Shown in pieces: positions 19,434 through 29,397 of a stretch of DNA of 63,199 nt. The first letter of the stretch is position 1, and the number at the start of each line of letters is the position of its first letter. The position numbers and the translations under genes are program-made. The DNA is from Prochlorococcus sp. AG-418-F08. Lineage in GTDB: Bacteria > Cyanobacteriota > Cyanobacteriia > PCC-6307 > Cyanobiaceae. The notes under the pieces were generated by a model, which saw only the letters and a program-made list of their open reading frames with translations, did no database searches and was not told where the DNA came from. The stretch is from positions 1 through 63,199 of the forward strand of contig QCLV01000006.1 of assembly GCA_003214295.1 (NCBI GenBank), in the 5' to 3' direction.

Positions 19434-21511
19434 TGAAAAACCAGGCTGATGTTTTTATTAATAGAGAATTAAGTTGGATTGAATTCAATAAAAGAGTACT
19501 CCTAACTGGTATGGAAAAGGAGTACAAAATCCTAGATAAAGTAAAATTTTGTTCAATATTTAGCAATAATCTAGATGAATTTTTTATGGTCAGAGTAGCT
19601 TCCTTAAAAGCTCAAGTTGAAGCAGGAATTACAAAAAAAAGTATTGATGGGCTTAGCCCTAAAGAGCAATTAGCAAAAATCAATAAAGAAGTAAAAAATT
19701 TAACTACTCTTCAAGAAAACTATTTCAATAGTGAATTAAAAACTGAATTAAAGAAAGAAGGTGTAATTTTAAAAAAATATGTGGAACTAAGTGATAATCA
19801 AAAAAATTGGTGTGATAACTTCTTTACTTCATCTATATTCCCTTTATTAACTCCATTAGTTGTTGATCCCGCCCATCCATTCCCATTTATAAGTAACTTA
19901 AGTCTAAACTTGGCAGCCTTAATAAAGGATGGGGAAGCTTCTAAGAATCAATTTGTCCGAATAAAAATACCAACAAAAAATATAAATCGATTTATACAAA
20001 TTCCTAATGAAATGATTGAAAGTGAAGATAAAATTTCTCACTTTTTCATAACTGTTGAAGATTTAATTGGAAATAACATAAATTCTCTATTTAATGGAAT
20101 GGAATGTATAAATTACTCTTTTTTTAGAGTGACGAGAGATGCAGATTTAGAATTAAAAGAACTTGAAGCTGATGATCTTCTTTTGGCAGTAGAACAAAGT
20201 TTGCAGAAGAGAAGATTAGGTGGAGACGTAGTTAGATTAGAAGTTGAATCAGATATACCTGAAAACATCTTAAAATTACTTATTGAAAGTATCTCTATAC
20301 AGAAAGAATATATATATTTTAGCAAAAGTTTATTAGGGCTTGATGATTTAAATCAGCTGATAAAAATTAATAGAGATGATTTAAAAGAAAATCTATCGAT
20401 TGGGAAAACTCATCCACAATTGAAAATTTTAGATTCGCCTTCAAACAAAAACTTCAATTCTATTTTCAACATACTGAGGAAAAAAAATATTCTGCTTCAT
20501 CATCCCTACGACTTATTTAAAACTTCAGTTGAAGAATTTATAAACAAAGCTGCTGATGATCCAATTGTTATGGCTATAAAAATAACTTTATATAGAGTTT
20601 CAAAGGATTCACCCATTATCGCAGCTTTAATGAGAGCTGCAGAAAATGGGAAAGAGGTAATGACTCTTATTGAACTAAAAGCAAGATTTGATGAAGATAA
20701 TAATATTCAATGGGCAAAACAACTTGAACAAGCTGGAATTCATGTTGTGTATGGAATTATAGGATTTAAAACACATACAAAAATCGCTTTAATAGTTCGT
20801 AAAGAGAAAGGACGTTTAAGAAACTATTTCCATATTGGAACAGGAAATTACAACTCTAATACTTCAAGGTTTTATACTGATTTAGGATTACTTTCAACAG
20901 ACCCAGAGATTGCATCAGATTTAGTTGAGTTATTTAATTACTTGTCAGGTTTTTCTAAACAAAAACGTTTTCAAAAATTATTAGTATCTCCATCATCAAT
21001 GAGAGAAAAGTTTATATATCTCATAAAGAGAGAAATTAAAAATGCTAAGGAAGGGAAAAAAGCCGAAATCATTGCAAAAATGAATTCTTTAGTAGACCCA
21101 GAAATAATTGAACTTCTTTATCTAGCATCAGCGGCAGGTGTAAAAATTAGTCTAATCGTAAGAGGTATTTGCTGCTTATATCCACAAAGAAAAAATTTGA
21201 GTGAAAATATTAAAGTAATAAGCATTATTGGACATTTTCTAGAGCACTCAAGAATTTTTTGGTTTAGTAACAACGATAAAAATGAAGCTTTTATTGGAAG
21301 TGCAGACTGGATGAGGAGAAATCTTGATAGAAGAATAGAAGCTATTACTCCAATAGAAGATGAAGAATTAAAATTTCAAATATACTCACTTTTACAAACA
21401 TATCTGAAGGATGATTACTTTTCTTGGATAATGAAAGAAGATGGTTATTACGAAAAATACGCACTTAATTCAACAAGTAATCGTTCGCAAATTGATCTGA
21501 TAAAAAATTGA
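19433..21511 (+). CDS. ppk: Polyphosphate kinase 1
   Basis: Reversibly polymerises the gamma-phosphate of ATP into polyphosphate. At 692 residues it is the normal PPK1 size. The N-domain opens FINRELSWIEFNKRVL, and FSNNLDEFFMVRVASLK is typical. H467 in NYFHIGTGNYN corresponds to the autophosphorylated histidine. FLEHSRIFWFSN near residue 600 carries the second conserved histidine. In marine cyanobacteria it matters for phosphorus storage. The MFS gene upstream is nearly fused by its stop/start overlap; no pho-box was evident. Confidence 0.96.
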   Translation: MKNQADVFINRELSWIEFNKRVLLTGMEKEYKILDKVKFCSIFSNNLDEFFMVRVASLKAQVEAGITKKSIDGLSPKEQLAKINKEVKNLTTLQENYFNSELKTELKKEGVILKKYVELSDNQKNWCDNFFTSSIFPLLTPLVVDPAHPFPFISNLSLNLAALIKDGEASKNQFVRIKIPTKNINRFIQIPNEMIESEDKISHFFITVEDLIGNNINSLFNGMECINYSFFRVTRDADLELKELEADDLLLAVEQSLQKRRLGGDVVRLEVESDIPENILKLLIESISIQKEYIYFSKSLLGLDDLNQLIKINRDDLKENLSIGKTHPQLKILDSPSNKNFNSIFNILRKKNILLHHPYDLFKTSVEEFINKAADDPIVMAIKITLYRVSKDSPIIAALMRAAENGKEVMTLIELKARFDEDNNIQWAKQLEQAGIHVVYGIIGFKTHTKIALIVRKEKGRLRNYFHIGTGNYNSNTSRFYTDLGLLSTDPEIASDLVELFNYLSGFSKQKRFQKLLVSPSSMREKFIYLIKREIKNAKEGKKAEIIAKMNSLVDPEIIELLYLASAAGVKISLIVRGICCLYPQRKNLSENIKVISIIGHFLEHSRIFWFSNNDKNEAFIGSADWMRRNLDRRIEAITPIEDEELKFQIYSLLQTYLKDDYFSWIMKEDGYYEKYALNSTSNRSQIDLIKN

Positions 21512-21704
21512 AAAAAATATTGATTTTTATGACATTTAAAAAAATGCTTAATATTTTAAAATTTTTTAATTTTTTAAAAAGGCACTCATATCAATAGATT
21601 TCAGGAAATTATAAGAAAAAGAAATTTTTTTGTCTTTAAAGTTTCAACGTAAAAGTAGTTTTTATTTCAATTTCAGTGCTAGCTTTTTAAAAAATCCATT
21701 ATTT

Positions 21705-21710
21705 AGGAGG
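21705..21710 (+). promoter_or_regulatory. Strong Shine-Dalgarno of the sigma factor gene
   Basis: AGGAGG stands 8 bases before ATG 21719 and 5 bases before GTG 21716. The better spacing selects ATG as the start. The 207-bp gap before it is strikingly AT-rich and no other ORF fits there. Confidence 0.7.
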
Positions 21711-21718
21711 CCAGGGTG

Positions 21719-22738
21719 ATGGGGATCCCTCTGGAATCTGCGAAGAGCTCTTCAGATAAAAATTTTGACGAGCCAAGATTACCAAACACTGCGGGAATAT
21801 CTCGCAAAACAAAATCCAGTCTAACTGCAAAACAAAGCCAAAAAAAATCTGGAAGACTCGCTTCGGACTCTATTGGTTACTACTTAAGTAGCATTGGAAG
21901 AGTACCTCTTCTAACTCCAGCAGAGGAAATAGAGTTGGCTCATCATGTTCAAAACATGAAAAAATTGCTACAAATTCCTGAAACTGACAGGACACAACGT
22001 AATCTTTACCAAATTAAAATTGGCAAAAGAGCAAGAAATAGGATGATGGCAGCTAATCTAAGGCTTGTTGTCTCTGTTGCAAAAAAATACCAGAATCAAG
22101 GGCTGGAATTGTTAGACCTTGTCCAGGAGGGAGCTATTGGCTTAGAGAGAGCCGTAGATAAATTTGATCCTGCTATGGGATATAAATTTTCAACTTATGC
22201 TTACTGGTGGATTAGACAAGGAATGACTAGAGCGATTGATAACAGTGCAAGAACAATCCGTTTGCCAATTCATATAAGTGAAAAATTATCAAAAATGAGA
22301 AGAGTCTCGAGGGAATTGTCACATAAATTTGGTAGACAACCCACCAGATTGGAAATGGCTATTGAGATGGGAATTGATCAAAAAGATTTAGAAGATTTAA
22401 TTTCTCAAAGTGCTCCTTGCGCATCCCTAGATGCTCATGCAAGAGGCGAAGAAGACAGAAGTACCTTAGGAGAACTAATACCTGATCCAAACTGCGAAGA
22501 GCCAATGGAGGGTATGGATAGAACTATTCAAAAAGAGCATTTAGGAACCTGGCTTTCACAATTAAATGAAAGAGAACAAAAAATCATGAAGCTAAGATTT
22601 GGGCTAGATGGTGAAGAACCATTAACACTCGCAGAAATAGGAAGACAAATTAATGTTTCAAGAGAAAGAGTAAGGCAACTAGAAGCTAAAGCAATATTAA
22701 AACTTAGAGTAATGACAACGCATCAAAAAGCAGCTTAA
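21719..22738 (+). CDS. Group 2 RNA polymerase sigma-70 factor
   Basis: Sigma factor of 339 residues. Region 1.2 begins DSIGYYLSSIGRVPLLTPAEEIELA. Region 2 contains LRLVVSVAKKY, LDLVQEGAIGLERAVDKFDP and the -10 recognition helix YAYWWIRQGMTRAID. Region 3 is IRLPIHISEKL onwards. Region 4 ends VSRERVRQLEAKAILKLR, the -35 helix-turn-helix. The long region 1.1 and non-conserved domain of the principal SigA are missing, so group 2 is more likely than the vegetative factor. In cyanobacteria these factors reshape transcription under light or nutrient stress. Start chosen by the Shine-Dalgarno at 21705. Confidence 0.93.
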   Translation: MGIPLESAKSSSDKNFDEPRLPNTAGISRKTKSSLTAKQSQKKSGRLASDSIGYYLSSIGRVPLLTPAEEIELAHHVQNMKKLLQIPETDRTQRNLYQIKIGKRARNRMMAANLRLVVSVAKKYQNQGLELLDLVQEGAIGLERAVDKFDPAMGYKFSTYAYWWIRQGMTRAIDNSARTIRLPIHISEKLSKMRRVSRELSHKFGRQPTRLEMAIEMGIDQKDLEDLISQSAPCASLDAHARGEEDRSTLGELIPDPNCEEPMEGMDRTIQKEHLGTWLSQLNEREQKIMKLRFGLDGEEPLTLAEIGRQINVSRERVRQLEAKAILKLRVMTTHQKAA

Positions 22739-22743
22739 TAAAA

Positions 22744-23385
22744 TTGATAAAATTTACTGTAATTTTATTATATTTATTTTCCATTTTTTTTATATCAATA
22801 ATTTTTAAAAAATATAATGAAGATAGTAGAGAAATCATCAGAAAAATAATACATATTGGAATAGGACCATTAATACCAATTGCACAATTTTTAAAAATAG
22901 ATCAAAATTCAGCTCTTATTTTTACAGGAATTGTTTCCTTAATGGTTTTCATAAATTACACCTATAAATTATTTCCAACAATTGAAGATGTTGAGAGAAA
23001 AAGTTATGGGACATTATTTTATTGTCTAAGTTTATTTATTTTGATTTATCTTTTCTGGAATAAAGACCCATATGCATTAATTACTGGATTCTTTTTAATG
23101 ACTTTTGGTGATGGATTAGCTGGTTTAATAGGAAAAAGCTTTAACTCAAAAAGCTGGATTTTTTTTAAACAAAAAAAATCTTTATTTGGAACTGCGACAA
23201 TGTTTTTAACAAGCTTGATAGTAGTTTGCTCAATTGGATATAGCCAACAAAATAGTTTTAATTTAAATTATTTTACAATAGCTTTTTTTGCAACTTTACT
23301 TGAACAATTTAGTGTTTTAGGAATAGATAATTTCATTGTTCCAATTTCTTCAGCATTATTTTTTAATTTTTTTATAACTAACTAA
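22744..23385 (+). CDS. Phytol/dolichol kinase-like integral membrane protein
   Basis: A 213-residue protein with six or seven hydrophobic segments. The conserved IIRKIIHIGIG near the N-terminus and the TFGDGLAGLIGKSF segment, followed by KKSLFGTATMFLTS, match the CTP-dependent dolichol/phytol kinase family (VTE5-like). Such enzymes phosphorylate phytol freed from chlorophyll for reuse in tocopherol or chlorophyll synthesis. The phytol substrate is an inference from the organism. The reading frame appears to open with TTG at 22744, five bases after the sigma factor stop; no ATG fits. The 3' end overlaps the convergent DAHP synthase by 8 bp. Confidence 0.8.
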   Translation: MIKFTVILLYLFSIFFISIIFKKYNEDSREIIRKIIHIGIGPLIPIAQFLKIDQNSALIFTGIVSLMVFINYTYKLFPTIEDVERKSYGTLFYCLSLFILIYLFWNKDPYALITGFFLMTFGDGLAGLIGKSFNSKSWIFFKQKKSLFGTATMFLTSLIVVCSIGYSQQNSFNLNYFTIAFFATLLEQFSVLGIDNFIVPISSALFFNFFITN

Positions 23386-24445
23386 GTGAATTGTATAAAA
23401 TAGCGAGTAATTCTTTTGTTGTTTCTATATCTATACATGCATCTGTAATGCTTCTGCCAAAATCAAGATCTTCTTTTTTTTGAAGCTTTTGATTACCTTC
23501 CTTCAAATGACTTTCAAGCATCACTCCTAAAATATTTTTCTCACCATTACTAATTTGAGAAGCTATGTTTTTTAATACTTCAGACTGTTTTCGGAAATCC
23601 TTATTGGAATTTCCATGACTGCAATCAATCATCACTCTATGAGGAAGATTAAATTGCTTTAATTCAGCTGAAATTCTCTGAACATGTTGACTTCCAAAAT
23701 TTGGGCCATTTGAGCCACCTCTTAAAACTATATGACCATCTGGATTCCCCGTAGTATTAACAATAGAAGCCATTCCATTAGCATTTACACCTAAGAAATG
23801 ATGGGATTTTGAAGCTGATTGCATTGCATTGATTGCAGTAGTAAAAGAACCATCAGTTCCATTTTTAAAACCTATAGGCATTGATAACCCTGATGCCATT
23901 TCCCTATGAGTTTGACTTTCAGTAGTCCTCGCTCCAATAGCTGTCCAACTTATCAAATCTGCAATATATTGCGGGACAATTGGATCTAATAATTCTGTGG
24001 CAGAAGGTATTCCGAGTCTTGCTAGATATGAAAGCAAACTTCTTGCCCTCCTTAAACCAGTATTAATATCATAGGAATCATCCAGATGAGGATCATTTAT
24101 AAGTCCCTTCCAACCAATAGTAGTTCTAGGTTTCTCAAAATATACTCTCATTATTATTTCTAATTTATCTTTGTAAATTTCACGAAAGTTTTGAATATAT
24201 TTTGAATATTCCTTTGCGGCCTCTAAATCATGAATTGAACATGGACCAACAATTACTAAGAGCTTCGGATCATTATGATGCAATATTTTTTGTATCGATC
24301 TTCTAGTTTTAAATACCGTATTAGCGGAGGTATGATCTAAAGGTATATCATTATGTAATCTGCTTGGAGGAATTAATGGACGTGTTTCAACGACATGTAA
24401 ATCTGATGTCTTTTCTAAAGCTGAATTATTTGATGATGTCGTCAT
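23378..24445 (-). CDS. 3-deoxy-D-arabino-heptulosonate 7-phosphate (DAHP) synthase, class I alpha
   Basis: First enzyme of the shikimate pathway, condensing phosphoenolpyruvate and erythrose 4-phosphate. Its 355 residues match the AroF/G/H size. Typical segments are LVIVGPCSIHD, MRVYFEKPRTTIGWKGLINDP (PEP and metal site), SWTAIGARTTESQTHREMASG and DCSHGNSNKDF. Which aromatic amino acid inhibits it cannot be told by eye. The start is ATG 24445, preceding a variable N-terminal tail. It is transcribed divergently from acnB across 97 bp. Confidence 0.95.
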   Translation of the reverse strand: MTTSSNNSALEKTSDLHVVETRPLIPPSRLHNDIPLDHTSANTVFKTRRSIQKILHHNDPKLLVIVGPCSIHDLEAAKEYSKYIQNFREIYKDKLEIIMRVYFEKPRTTIGWKGLINDPHLDDSYDINTGLRRARSLLSYLARLGIPSATELLDPIVPQYIADLISWTAIGARTTESQTHREMASGLSMPIGFKNGTDGSFTTAINAMQSASKSHHFLGVNANGMASIVNTTGNPDGHIVLRGGSNGPNFGSQHVQRISAELKQFNLPHRVMIDCSHGNSNKDFRKQSEVLKNIASQISNGEKNILGVMLESHLKEGNQKLQKKEDLDFGRSITDACIDIETTKELLAILYNSLS

Positions 24446-24542
24446 TGATTAATTAAGAAGTTTGAATATTTAAAAAAGCATTTATGAATACTCTCCTTTT
24501 CAATATTAAAAATAACAATAGATTAGGCATTAAACCTTACTA

Positions 24543-27116
24543 ATGAAGAATTTGGAAACATTGCTAAAAGATTATGCAGATCATGTAGCCGAAAGAGCTG
24601 CCAAAGGAATACCTCCTTTACCATTAAATGCAGAGCAAACAAATTGCGTTACAAAATTATTAGAACAAGACAGTCATTACGACTCATCATACCTACTTGA
24701 TTTGTTAATAAATAGGGTACCACCAGGAGTTGATGAGGCTGCTTACATCAAAGCAAGCTGGCTGACAGCTGTTATTAATTCCGAGAAATATTGCAAATTC
24801 ATAAACCCTGAAAAAGCAATTGAGATACTGGGATCAATGATAGGCGGATATAATGTTAATTCTCTAGTCGAAATTCTTAAAAGCGAAAATATTTTACTTG
24901 CTAAAAAAGCTTCAGAAGTTTTAAAAAATATTATTCTGGTTTACGACTCAGCTAATGAGATTTATGAATTGTCTCGAAATAATGTTTATGCAAAAGAGGT
25001 TGTAAATAGTTGGGCAGATGCAGAATGGTTCAAAAATAAAAAAGTTCTAGAGAAAGAAATTACTTGTTTAGTATTTAAAGTTGATGGGGAAACAAATACA
25101 GACGACTTATCTCCGGCAGTACATGCAACAACTCGCCCTGATATTCCGATGCACGCATTGGCTATGTTGGAATTTAAAAAACCAGATGGACTAAAGATTC
25201 TTGATAATTTAAAAAAACAAAATTTACCAATCGCTTATGTTGGAGATGTTGTTGGAACAGGGAGTTCTAGAAAATCTGCTATTAATTCACTTATTTGGCA
25301 TATAGGCGAAGATATCCCCTTTGTTCCAAACAAAAAAACAGGTGGAATAATAATTGGGAGCAAAATAGCACCTATTTTCTTTAATACAGCACAAGATTCA
25401 GGAGCTTTACCTATAGAAGCTGATGTATCTCATATGAAAACTGGAGATTGTATTAAAATATATCCTTATGAAGGCATTATTAAAAAAATTGAAAAAGAAT
25501 CAAATACTGAAGATTTAATAAGCAAATTCAACTTGTATCCATCAACTCTTACTGATGAAATTCAAGCTGGCGGAAGAATTAATCTTATGATTGGAAGATC
25601 TCTTACAGACAAAATTAGAAACAAATTAGATTATCCACCAAGTGCAATATTTATCCGACCAAAAAATCCAACCGAAAGTAGTGCCGGTTTTACTCAAGCT
25701 CAAAAAATAGTAGGCAAAGCATGCGGTTTAGATGGAGTTAGGCCAGGAATGACCTGTGAGCCAATTATGACAACAGTTGGCAGTCAAGATACCACTGGGC
25801 CAATGACTAGGGATGAACTAAAAGAACTAGCTTGTTTAGGATTTACTGCAGATTTAGTAATGCAAAGTTTTTGTCACACAGCTGCATACCCTAAACCAGT
25901 AGATCTTGTTACCCACAAAGAATTACCTGATTTTATATCTCAAAGAGGTGGAGTAGCTCTTAAACCTGGAGATGGCATAATTCATAGCTGGCTTAACAGA
26001 ATGCTTCTCCCTGACACTGTTGGCACAGGGGGAGATAGTCATACAAGATTTCCTCTTGGCATTTCATTTCCTGGAGGCTCGGGCATTGTTGCCTTTGCCG
26101 CTGCAATAGGATCAATGCCATTAAATATGCCAGAATCTGTGCTGGTTAAATTTAAGGGAGAATTATTACCAGGAATCACTCTTAGAGATTTAGTAAATGC
26201 AATCCCTCTCTTCGCAATTAACAAAGGACTCTTGACTGTTGAAAAAGAAAATAAGAAAAATATATTTAACGGGAAAATTATGGAGATTGAAGGATTACCA
26301 AACCTAAAACTTGAACAAGCTTTTGAACTTACTGATGCTACTGCAGAACGCTCATGCGCTGGTAGCACCATACTTTTATCCCAAGAAACTGTTCAAGAAT
26401 ACTTAAGAAGCAATATTTGCCTGCTAGAAAAAATGATCGATAGCAATTATGAAGATTCAAAATCGATTTCAAGAAGAATAAGTGATATGAAAAATTGGTT
26501 AAAAAAACCATCATTAATTCAACCAGATTCAAATGCTCAGTATGAAGAAATCATTGAAATTGATTTAGCAAAAGTAACACAACCTATAGTTGCTTGCCCT
26601 AATGATCCAGATAATGTAAAAGAAATCACTGATGTTTCAAATACAAATATTGACGAGGTTTTTATAGGTTCTTGCATGACGAATATTGGTCATTATAGGG
26701 CAGCTGCGAAAGTTCTTGAAGGTGTACAAAATTTAAAAGCTAAATTATGGATTTGTCCACCTACAAAAATGGATGAAGAAACTCTTAAAGCTGAAGGATA
26801 CTATAAAATATTCGAAGATTGTGGAGCAAGATTAGAGTTACCTGGCTGTTCTCTTTGTATGGGTAATCAAGCAAGAGTAGATGAAGGTTCTATAGTATTT
26901 TCTACTAGTACAAGGAATTTCGACAATAGACTTGGAAAAAATGCGCAAGTTTTTTTAGGGAGTGCAGAATTAGCAGCAGTTTGCGCCCTTCTTGGAAAAA
27001 TACCTGAAATAGAAGAATATCAGGATATTACTAAAAATAAAATTAATCCATATTCAGAGGAACTTTATCGTTATCTTCAATTTGATGAAATACACGATTT
27101 CAGCTTGTCAAAATAA
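24543..27116 (+). CDS. acnB: Aconitate hydratase B
   Basis: Interconverts citrate and isocitrate with a [4Fe-4S] cluster. At 857 residues it has AcnB architecture: an N-terminal HEAT-like domain (1 to about 160), the swivelling domain next (DGETNTDDLSPAVHATTR, GDVVGTGSSRKSAINS), then the three catalytic domains. Cluster ligands are C711 in GSCMTNIGH, and C769 and C772 in LPGCSLCMGN. TVGTGGDSHTRFPLGISFPGGSG holds substrate residues. It serves the open or modified TCA cycle of cyanobacteria, supplying 2-oxoglutarate for nitrogen assimilation. Confidence 0.96.
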   Translation: MKNLETLLKDYADHVAERAAKGIPPLPLNAEQTNCVTKLLEQDSHYDSSYLLDLLINRVPPGVDEAAYIKASWLTAVINSEKYCKFINPEKAIEILGSMIGGYNVNSLVEILKSENILLAKKASEVLKNIILVYDSANEIYELSRNNVYAKEVVNSWADAEWFKNKKVLEKEITCLVFKVDGETNTDDLSPAVHATTRPDIPMHALAMLEFKKPDGLKILDNLKKQNLPIAYVGDVVGTGSSRKSAINSLIWHIGEDIPFVPNKKTGGIIIGSKIAPIFFNTAQDSGALPIEADVSHMKTGDCIKIYPYEGIIKKIEKESNTEDLISKFNLYPSTLTDEIQAGGRINLMIGRSLTDKIRNKLDYPPSAIFIRPKNPTESSAGFTQAQKIVGKACGLDGVRPGMTCEPIMTTVGSQDTTGPMTRDELKELACLGFTADLVMQSFCHTAAYPKPVDLVTHKELPDFISQRGGVALKPGDGIIHSWLNRMLLPDTVGTGGDSHTRFPLGISFPGGSGIVAFAAAIGSMPLNMPESVLVKFKGELLPGITLRDLVNAIPLFAINKGLLTVEKENKKNIFNGKIMEIEGLPNLKLEQAFELTDATAERSCAGSTILLSQETVQEYLRSNICLLEKMIDSNYEDSKSISRRISDMKNWLKKPSLIQPDSNAQYEEIIEIDLAKVTQPIVACPNDPDNVKEITDVSNTNIDEVFIGSCMTNIGHYRAAAKVLEGVQNLKAKLWICPPTKMDEETLKAEGYYKIFEDCGARLELPGCSLCMGNQARVDEGSIVFSTSTRNFDNRLGKNAQVFLGSAELAAVCALLGKIPEIEEYQDITKNKINPYSEELYRYLQFDEIHDFSLSK

Positions 27117-27147
27117 TCATGGACTATGCCAAACCTTATAAAAGATA

Positions 27148-28485
27148 ATGTTTAAAAAAACAAGTAATAATTCTTCTCATAGCATCAAAAAATTATTAAA
27201 ACAAAGATCTCTAGTAGTTGCATTTTCGCTCTTATTAACTGGTTTAGGAGCATCAATTACAAGCATATCCTTTAAAACTGGAATCTACTTTATTAATAAT
27301 TGGAGATTAGCATTATTAGACCAATTCCCATCTATTGCGGTCTTACCTGTTTTTGGAGCTCTAGGAGGAGCCATTGCAGGATATTTGATCAAAAATATAG
27401 CACCTGCTGCAAAAGGTTCAGGTGTGAGTCAAATTATGGGATTCTTAAGGCATAAACAAGTTCCAATGAATATAAAAGTAGGATTAGTAAAGCTCATATC
27501 AGGAATTATTGCTATTGGTAGTGGATTCCCTTTGGGTCCAGAAGGTCCATCAGTTCAAATGGGAGGATCAGTGGCTTGGCAAATGGCCAAGTGGCTCAAA
27601 GCTCCCACAGCCTTCAGAAGAGTGATAGTAGCAGCAGGCGGTGGTGCTGGAATAGCTGCAGTATTTAGCGCCCCATTAGGAGGATTTGTCTATGCAATAG
27701 AAGAGTTATTAAACTCAGCTAGACCAGTAATTCTGTTATTAGTAATAATAACAACTTTCATTGCAGATTCATCTGCTGATATTATTCAAGCCTTGGGTTT
27801 AGATCCTAAAGCAGGAGGGTTTGATTTTAATCTCGGGTTTTTGATTCAAAAGGAGTATGATCCATCAGTTTTTTTCTTACCTATAGATTTTATTTACCTA
27901 GTTTTACTAGGAATAATTATTGGAATCTTTGCAGAATTGTATAGCAGATATGTTTTGTTAATGCAAAATCTTGGGAAAAAATGGTATAAAAATAAATTTG
28001 TTTTAAAAATGAGTATCTGTGGACTTATTTTAGGAAGTATCTATTCTTGTTTACCGAGTACGTTTCATAATTTAGATGAATTACAGAAAATAATAGCTGA
28101 ACAAAATACGAGTATTGGAATTGCTTCATTAGCAGTTTTAGTTTTATTCATCACAACAGGTTTAGCTGCAGCATCCGGAGCCCCTGGTGGATTGTTCTAT
28201 CCAATGCTTACTTTAGGAGGGTCAATCGGACTAATAATGGGTAGCTGGGTAGAAATTGCAACAGGACATGCACCAAGTACATACATTTTTGCGGGAATGG
28301 GAGCTTTCGTAGCAGGGTGTTCGCGCACACCAATAACAGCAATGTTTTTAGCTTTTGCTTTAACAAAAAATTTATTAATAATGAAACCTGTCTTAATCAG
28401 CTGTATTGCCAGTTTCTTTATAGCAAGAGCTTTAAATGAAGAATCAATTTATGAAAGACAAATACAAATAGAATTAGAAGACTAA
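27148..28485 (+). CDS. ClC-family chloride channel or Cl-/H+ antiporter
   Basis: A 445-residue membrane protein with about ten hydrophobic segments. The family's selectivity motifs are present: GSGFPLGPEGPSVQMGG, whose glutamate is the gating residue of the GxEGP motif, and ASGAPGGLFYPMLTLGG for the GxFxP motif. No cytoplasmic CBS domains follow. Prokaryotic ClCs are mostly antiporters, but I cannot decide channel against antiporter without the second proton glutamate aligned. The gene begins 31 bp after acnB and converges on purU. Confidence 0.93.
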   Translation: MFKKTSNNSSHSIKKLLKQRSLVVAFSLLLTGLGASITSISFKTGIYFINNWRLALLDQFPSIAVLPVFGALGGAIAGYLIKNIAPAAKGSGVSQIMGFLRHKQVPMNIKVGLVKLISGIIAIGSGFPLGPEGPSVQMGGSVAWQMAKWLKAPTAFRRVIVAAGGGAGIAAVFSAPLGGFVYAIEELLNSARPVILLLVIITTFIADSSADIIQALGLDPKAGGFDFNLGFLIQKEYDPSVFFLPIDFIYLVLLGIIIGIFAELYSRYVLLMQNLGKKWYKNKFVLKMSICGLILGSIYSCLPSTFHNLDELQKIIAEQNTSIGIASLAVLVLFITTGLAAASGAPGGLFYPMLTLGGSIGLIMGSWVEIATGHAPSTYIFAGMGAFVAGCSRTPITAMFLAFALTKNLLIMKPVLISCIASFFIARALNEESIYERQIQIELED

Positions 28486-28495
28486 GAAACTACCT

Positions 28496-29350
28496 TCAAT
28501 CAAAAACAGCAGTTTTACTATTGTAAACAAATACTTGATGATTCAGGTGTAATCTTACAGCTCTTGCTAAAGCAACTCTTTCAATATCTCTTCCTTTTCT
28601 AATCAAATCCTCAACTTCATCCCTATGACTTACATTAACTGTGCATTGCTCTATTATCGGGCCTTCATCTAGATCTTCAGTAACATAGTGAGCAGTTGCA
28701 CCGATTAATTTAACACCTCTCTTCCATGCTCGATGATATGGTTGTCCGCCCTTAAATGCAGGTAAGAAAGAATGATGGATATTTATTATTGAAGAAAACT
28801 TTTTTAAAAAAGAGTCACTCAAAATTTGCATATATTTGGCTAATACAACAAGATCAATTTCATATTCTTTTAGTAGATTTAAAAATTGATCTTCAACAAT
28901 AGATTTATCAATATTAAGGGTATCAATATGTACAAATTTTGCATTAAAATCATTTGCTATATTTTCGAGATCTGAATGATTTGAAATTATTAACGGGACT
29001 TTCATTTTGAGTTCACCATTTCTTACTCGCCAAAGTAAATCAATCAAACAATGATTTTGTTTACTCACGAAAATAGCAACATTTGGAATTTCATCAGAGT
29101 AATTCACGTTAAATTTTCCATTTACTTCATATGCAATTTTTTCAAATTCTTTATAAATTTCGTCTCTATTAAAAGATGGATTTTTACTATTCCATTCAAT
29201 TCGGCTAAGAAACAAACCCGCATCTTGATCTGTATGATGATCAGAATGTTTTATATTGCCACCGTAATTTGAAATCCAACTTGTAAGTAAACTTACAAGA
29301 CCAGGACGATCGGGACAAACAATTTTGAATATAATTGAAGGATGTTCCAA
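28496..29350 (-). CDS. purU: Formyltetrahydrofolate deformylase
   Basis: Hydrolyses 10-formyl-THF to THF and formate. The N-terminal ACT domain (about 1-85) begins IIFKIVCPDRPGLVSLLTSWI. The C-terminal formyltransferase-like domain contains INIHHSFLPAFKGGQPYHRAW and a downstream aspartate in DEGPIIEQ, the catalytic Asn-His-Asp set. Length is 284 residues, as in other PurU proteins. Together with the glycine cleavage T protein in this window it bears on one-carbon balance. It runs convergent with the ClC gene, 10 bp apart. Confidence 0.95.
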   Translation of the reverse strand: MEHPSIIFKIVCPDRPGLVSLLTSWISNYGGNIKHSDHHTDQDAGLFLSRIEWNSKNPSFNRDEIYKEFEKIAYEVNGKFNVNYSDEIPNVAIFVSKQNHCLIDLLWRVRNGELKMKVPLIISNHSDLENIANDFNAKFVHIDTLNIDKSIVEDQFLNLLKEYEIDLVVLAKYMQILSDSFLKKFSSIINIHHSFLPAFKGGQPYHRAWKRGVKLIGATAHYVTEDLDEGPIIEQCTVNVSHRDEVEDLIRKGRDIERVALARAVRLHLNHQVFVYNSKTAVFD

Positions 29351-29397
29351 AAATCTTTAACTATTAATTCAAGTAAGCAATTATATCTAATATATCA

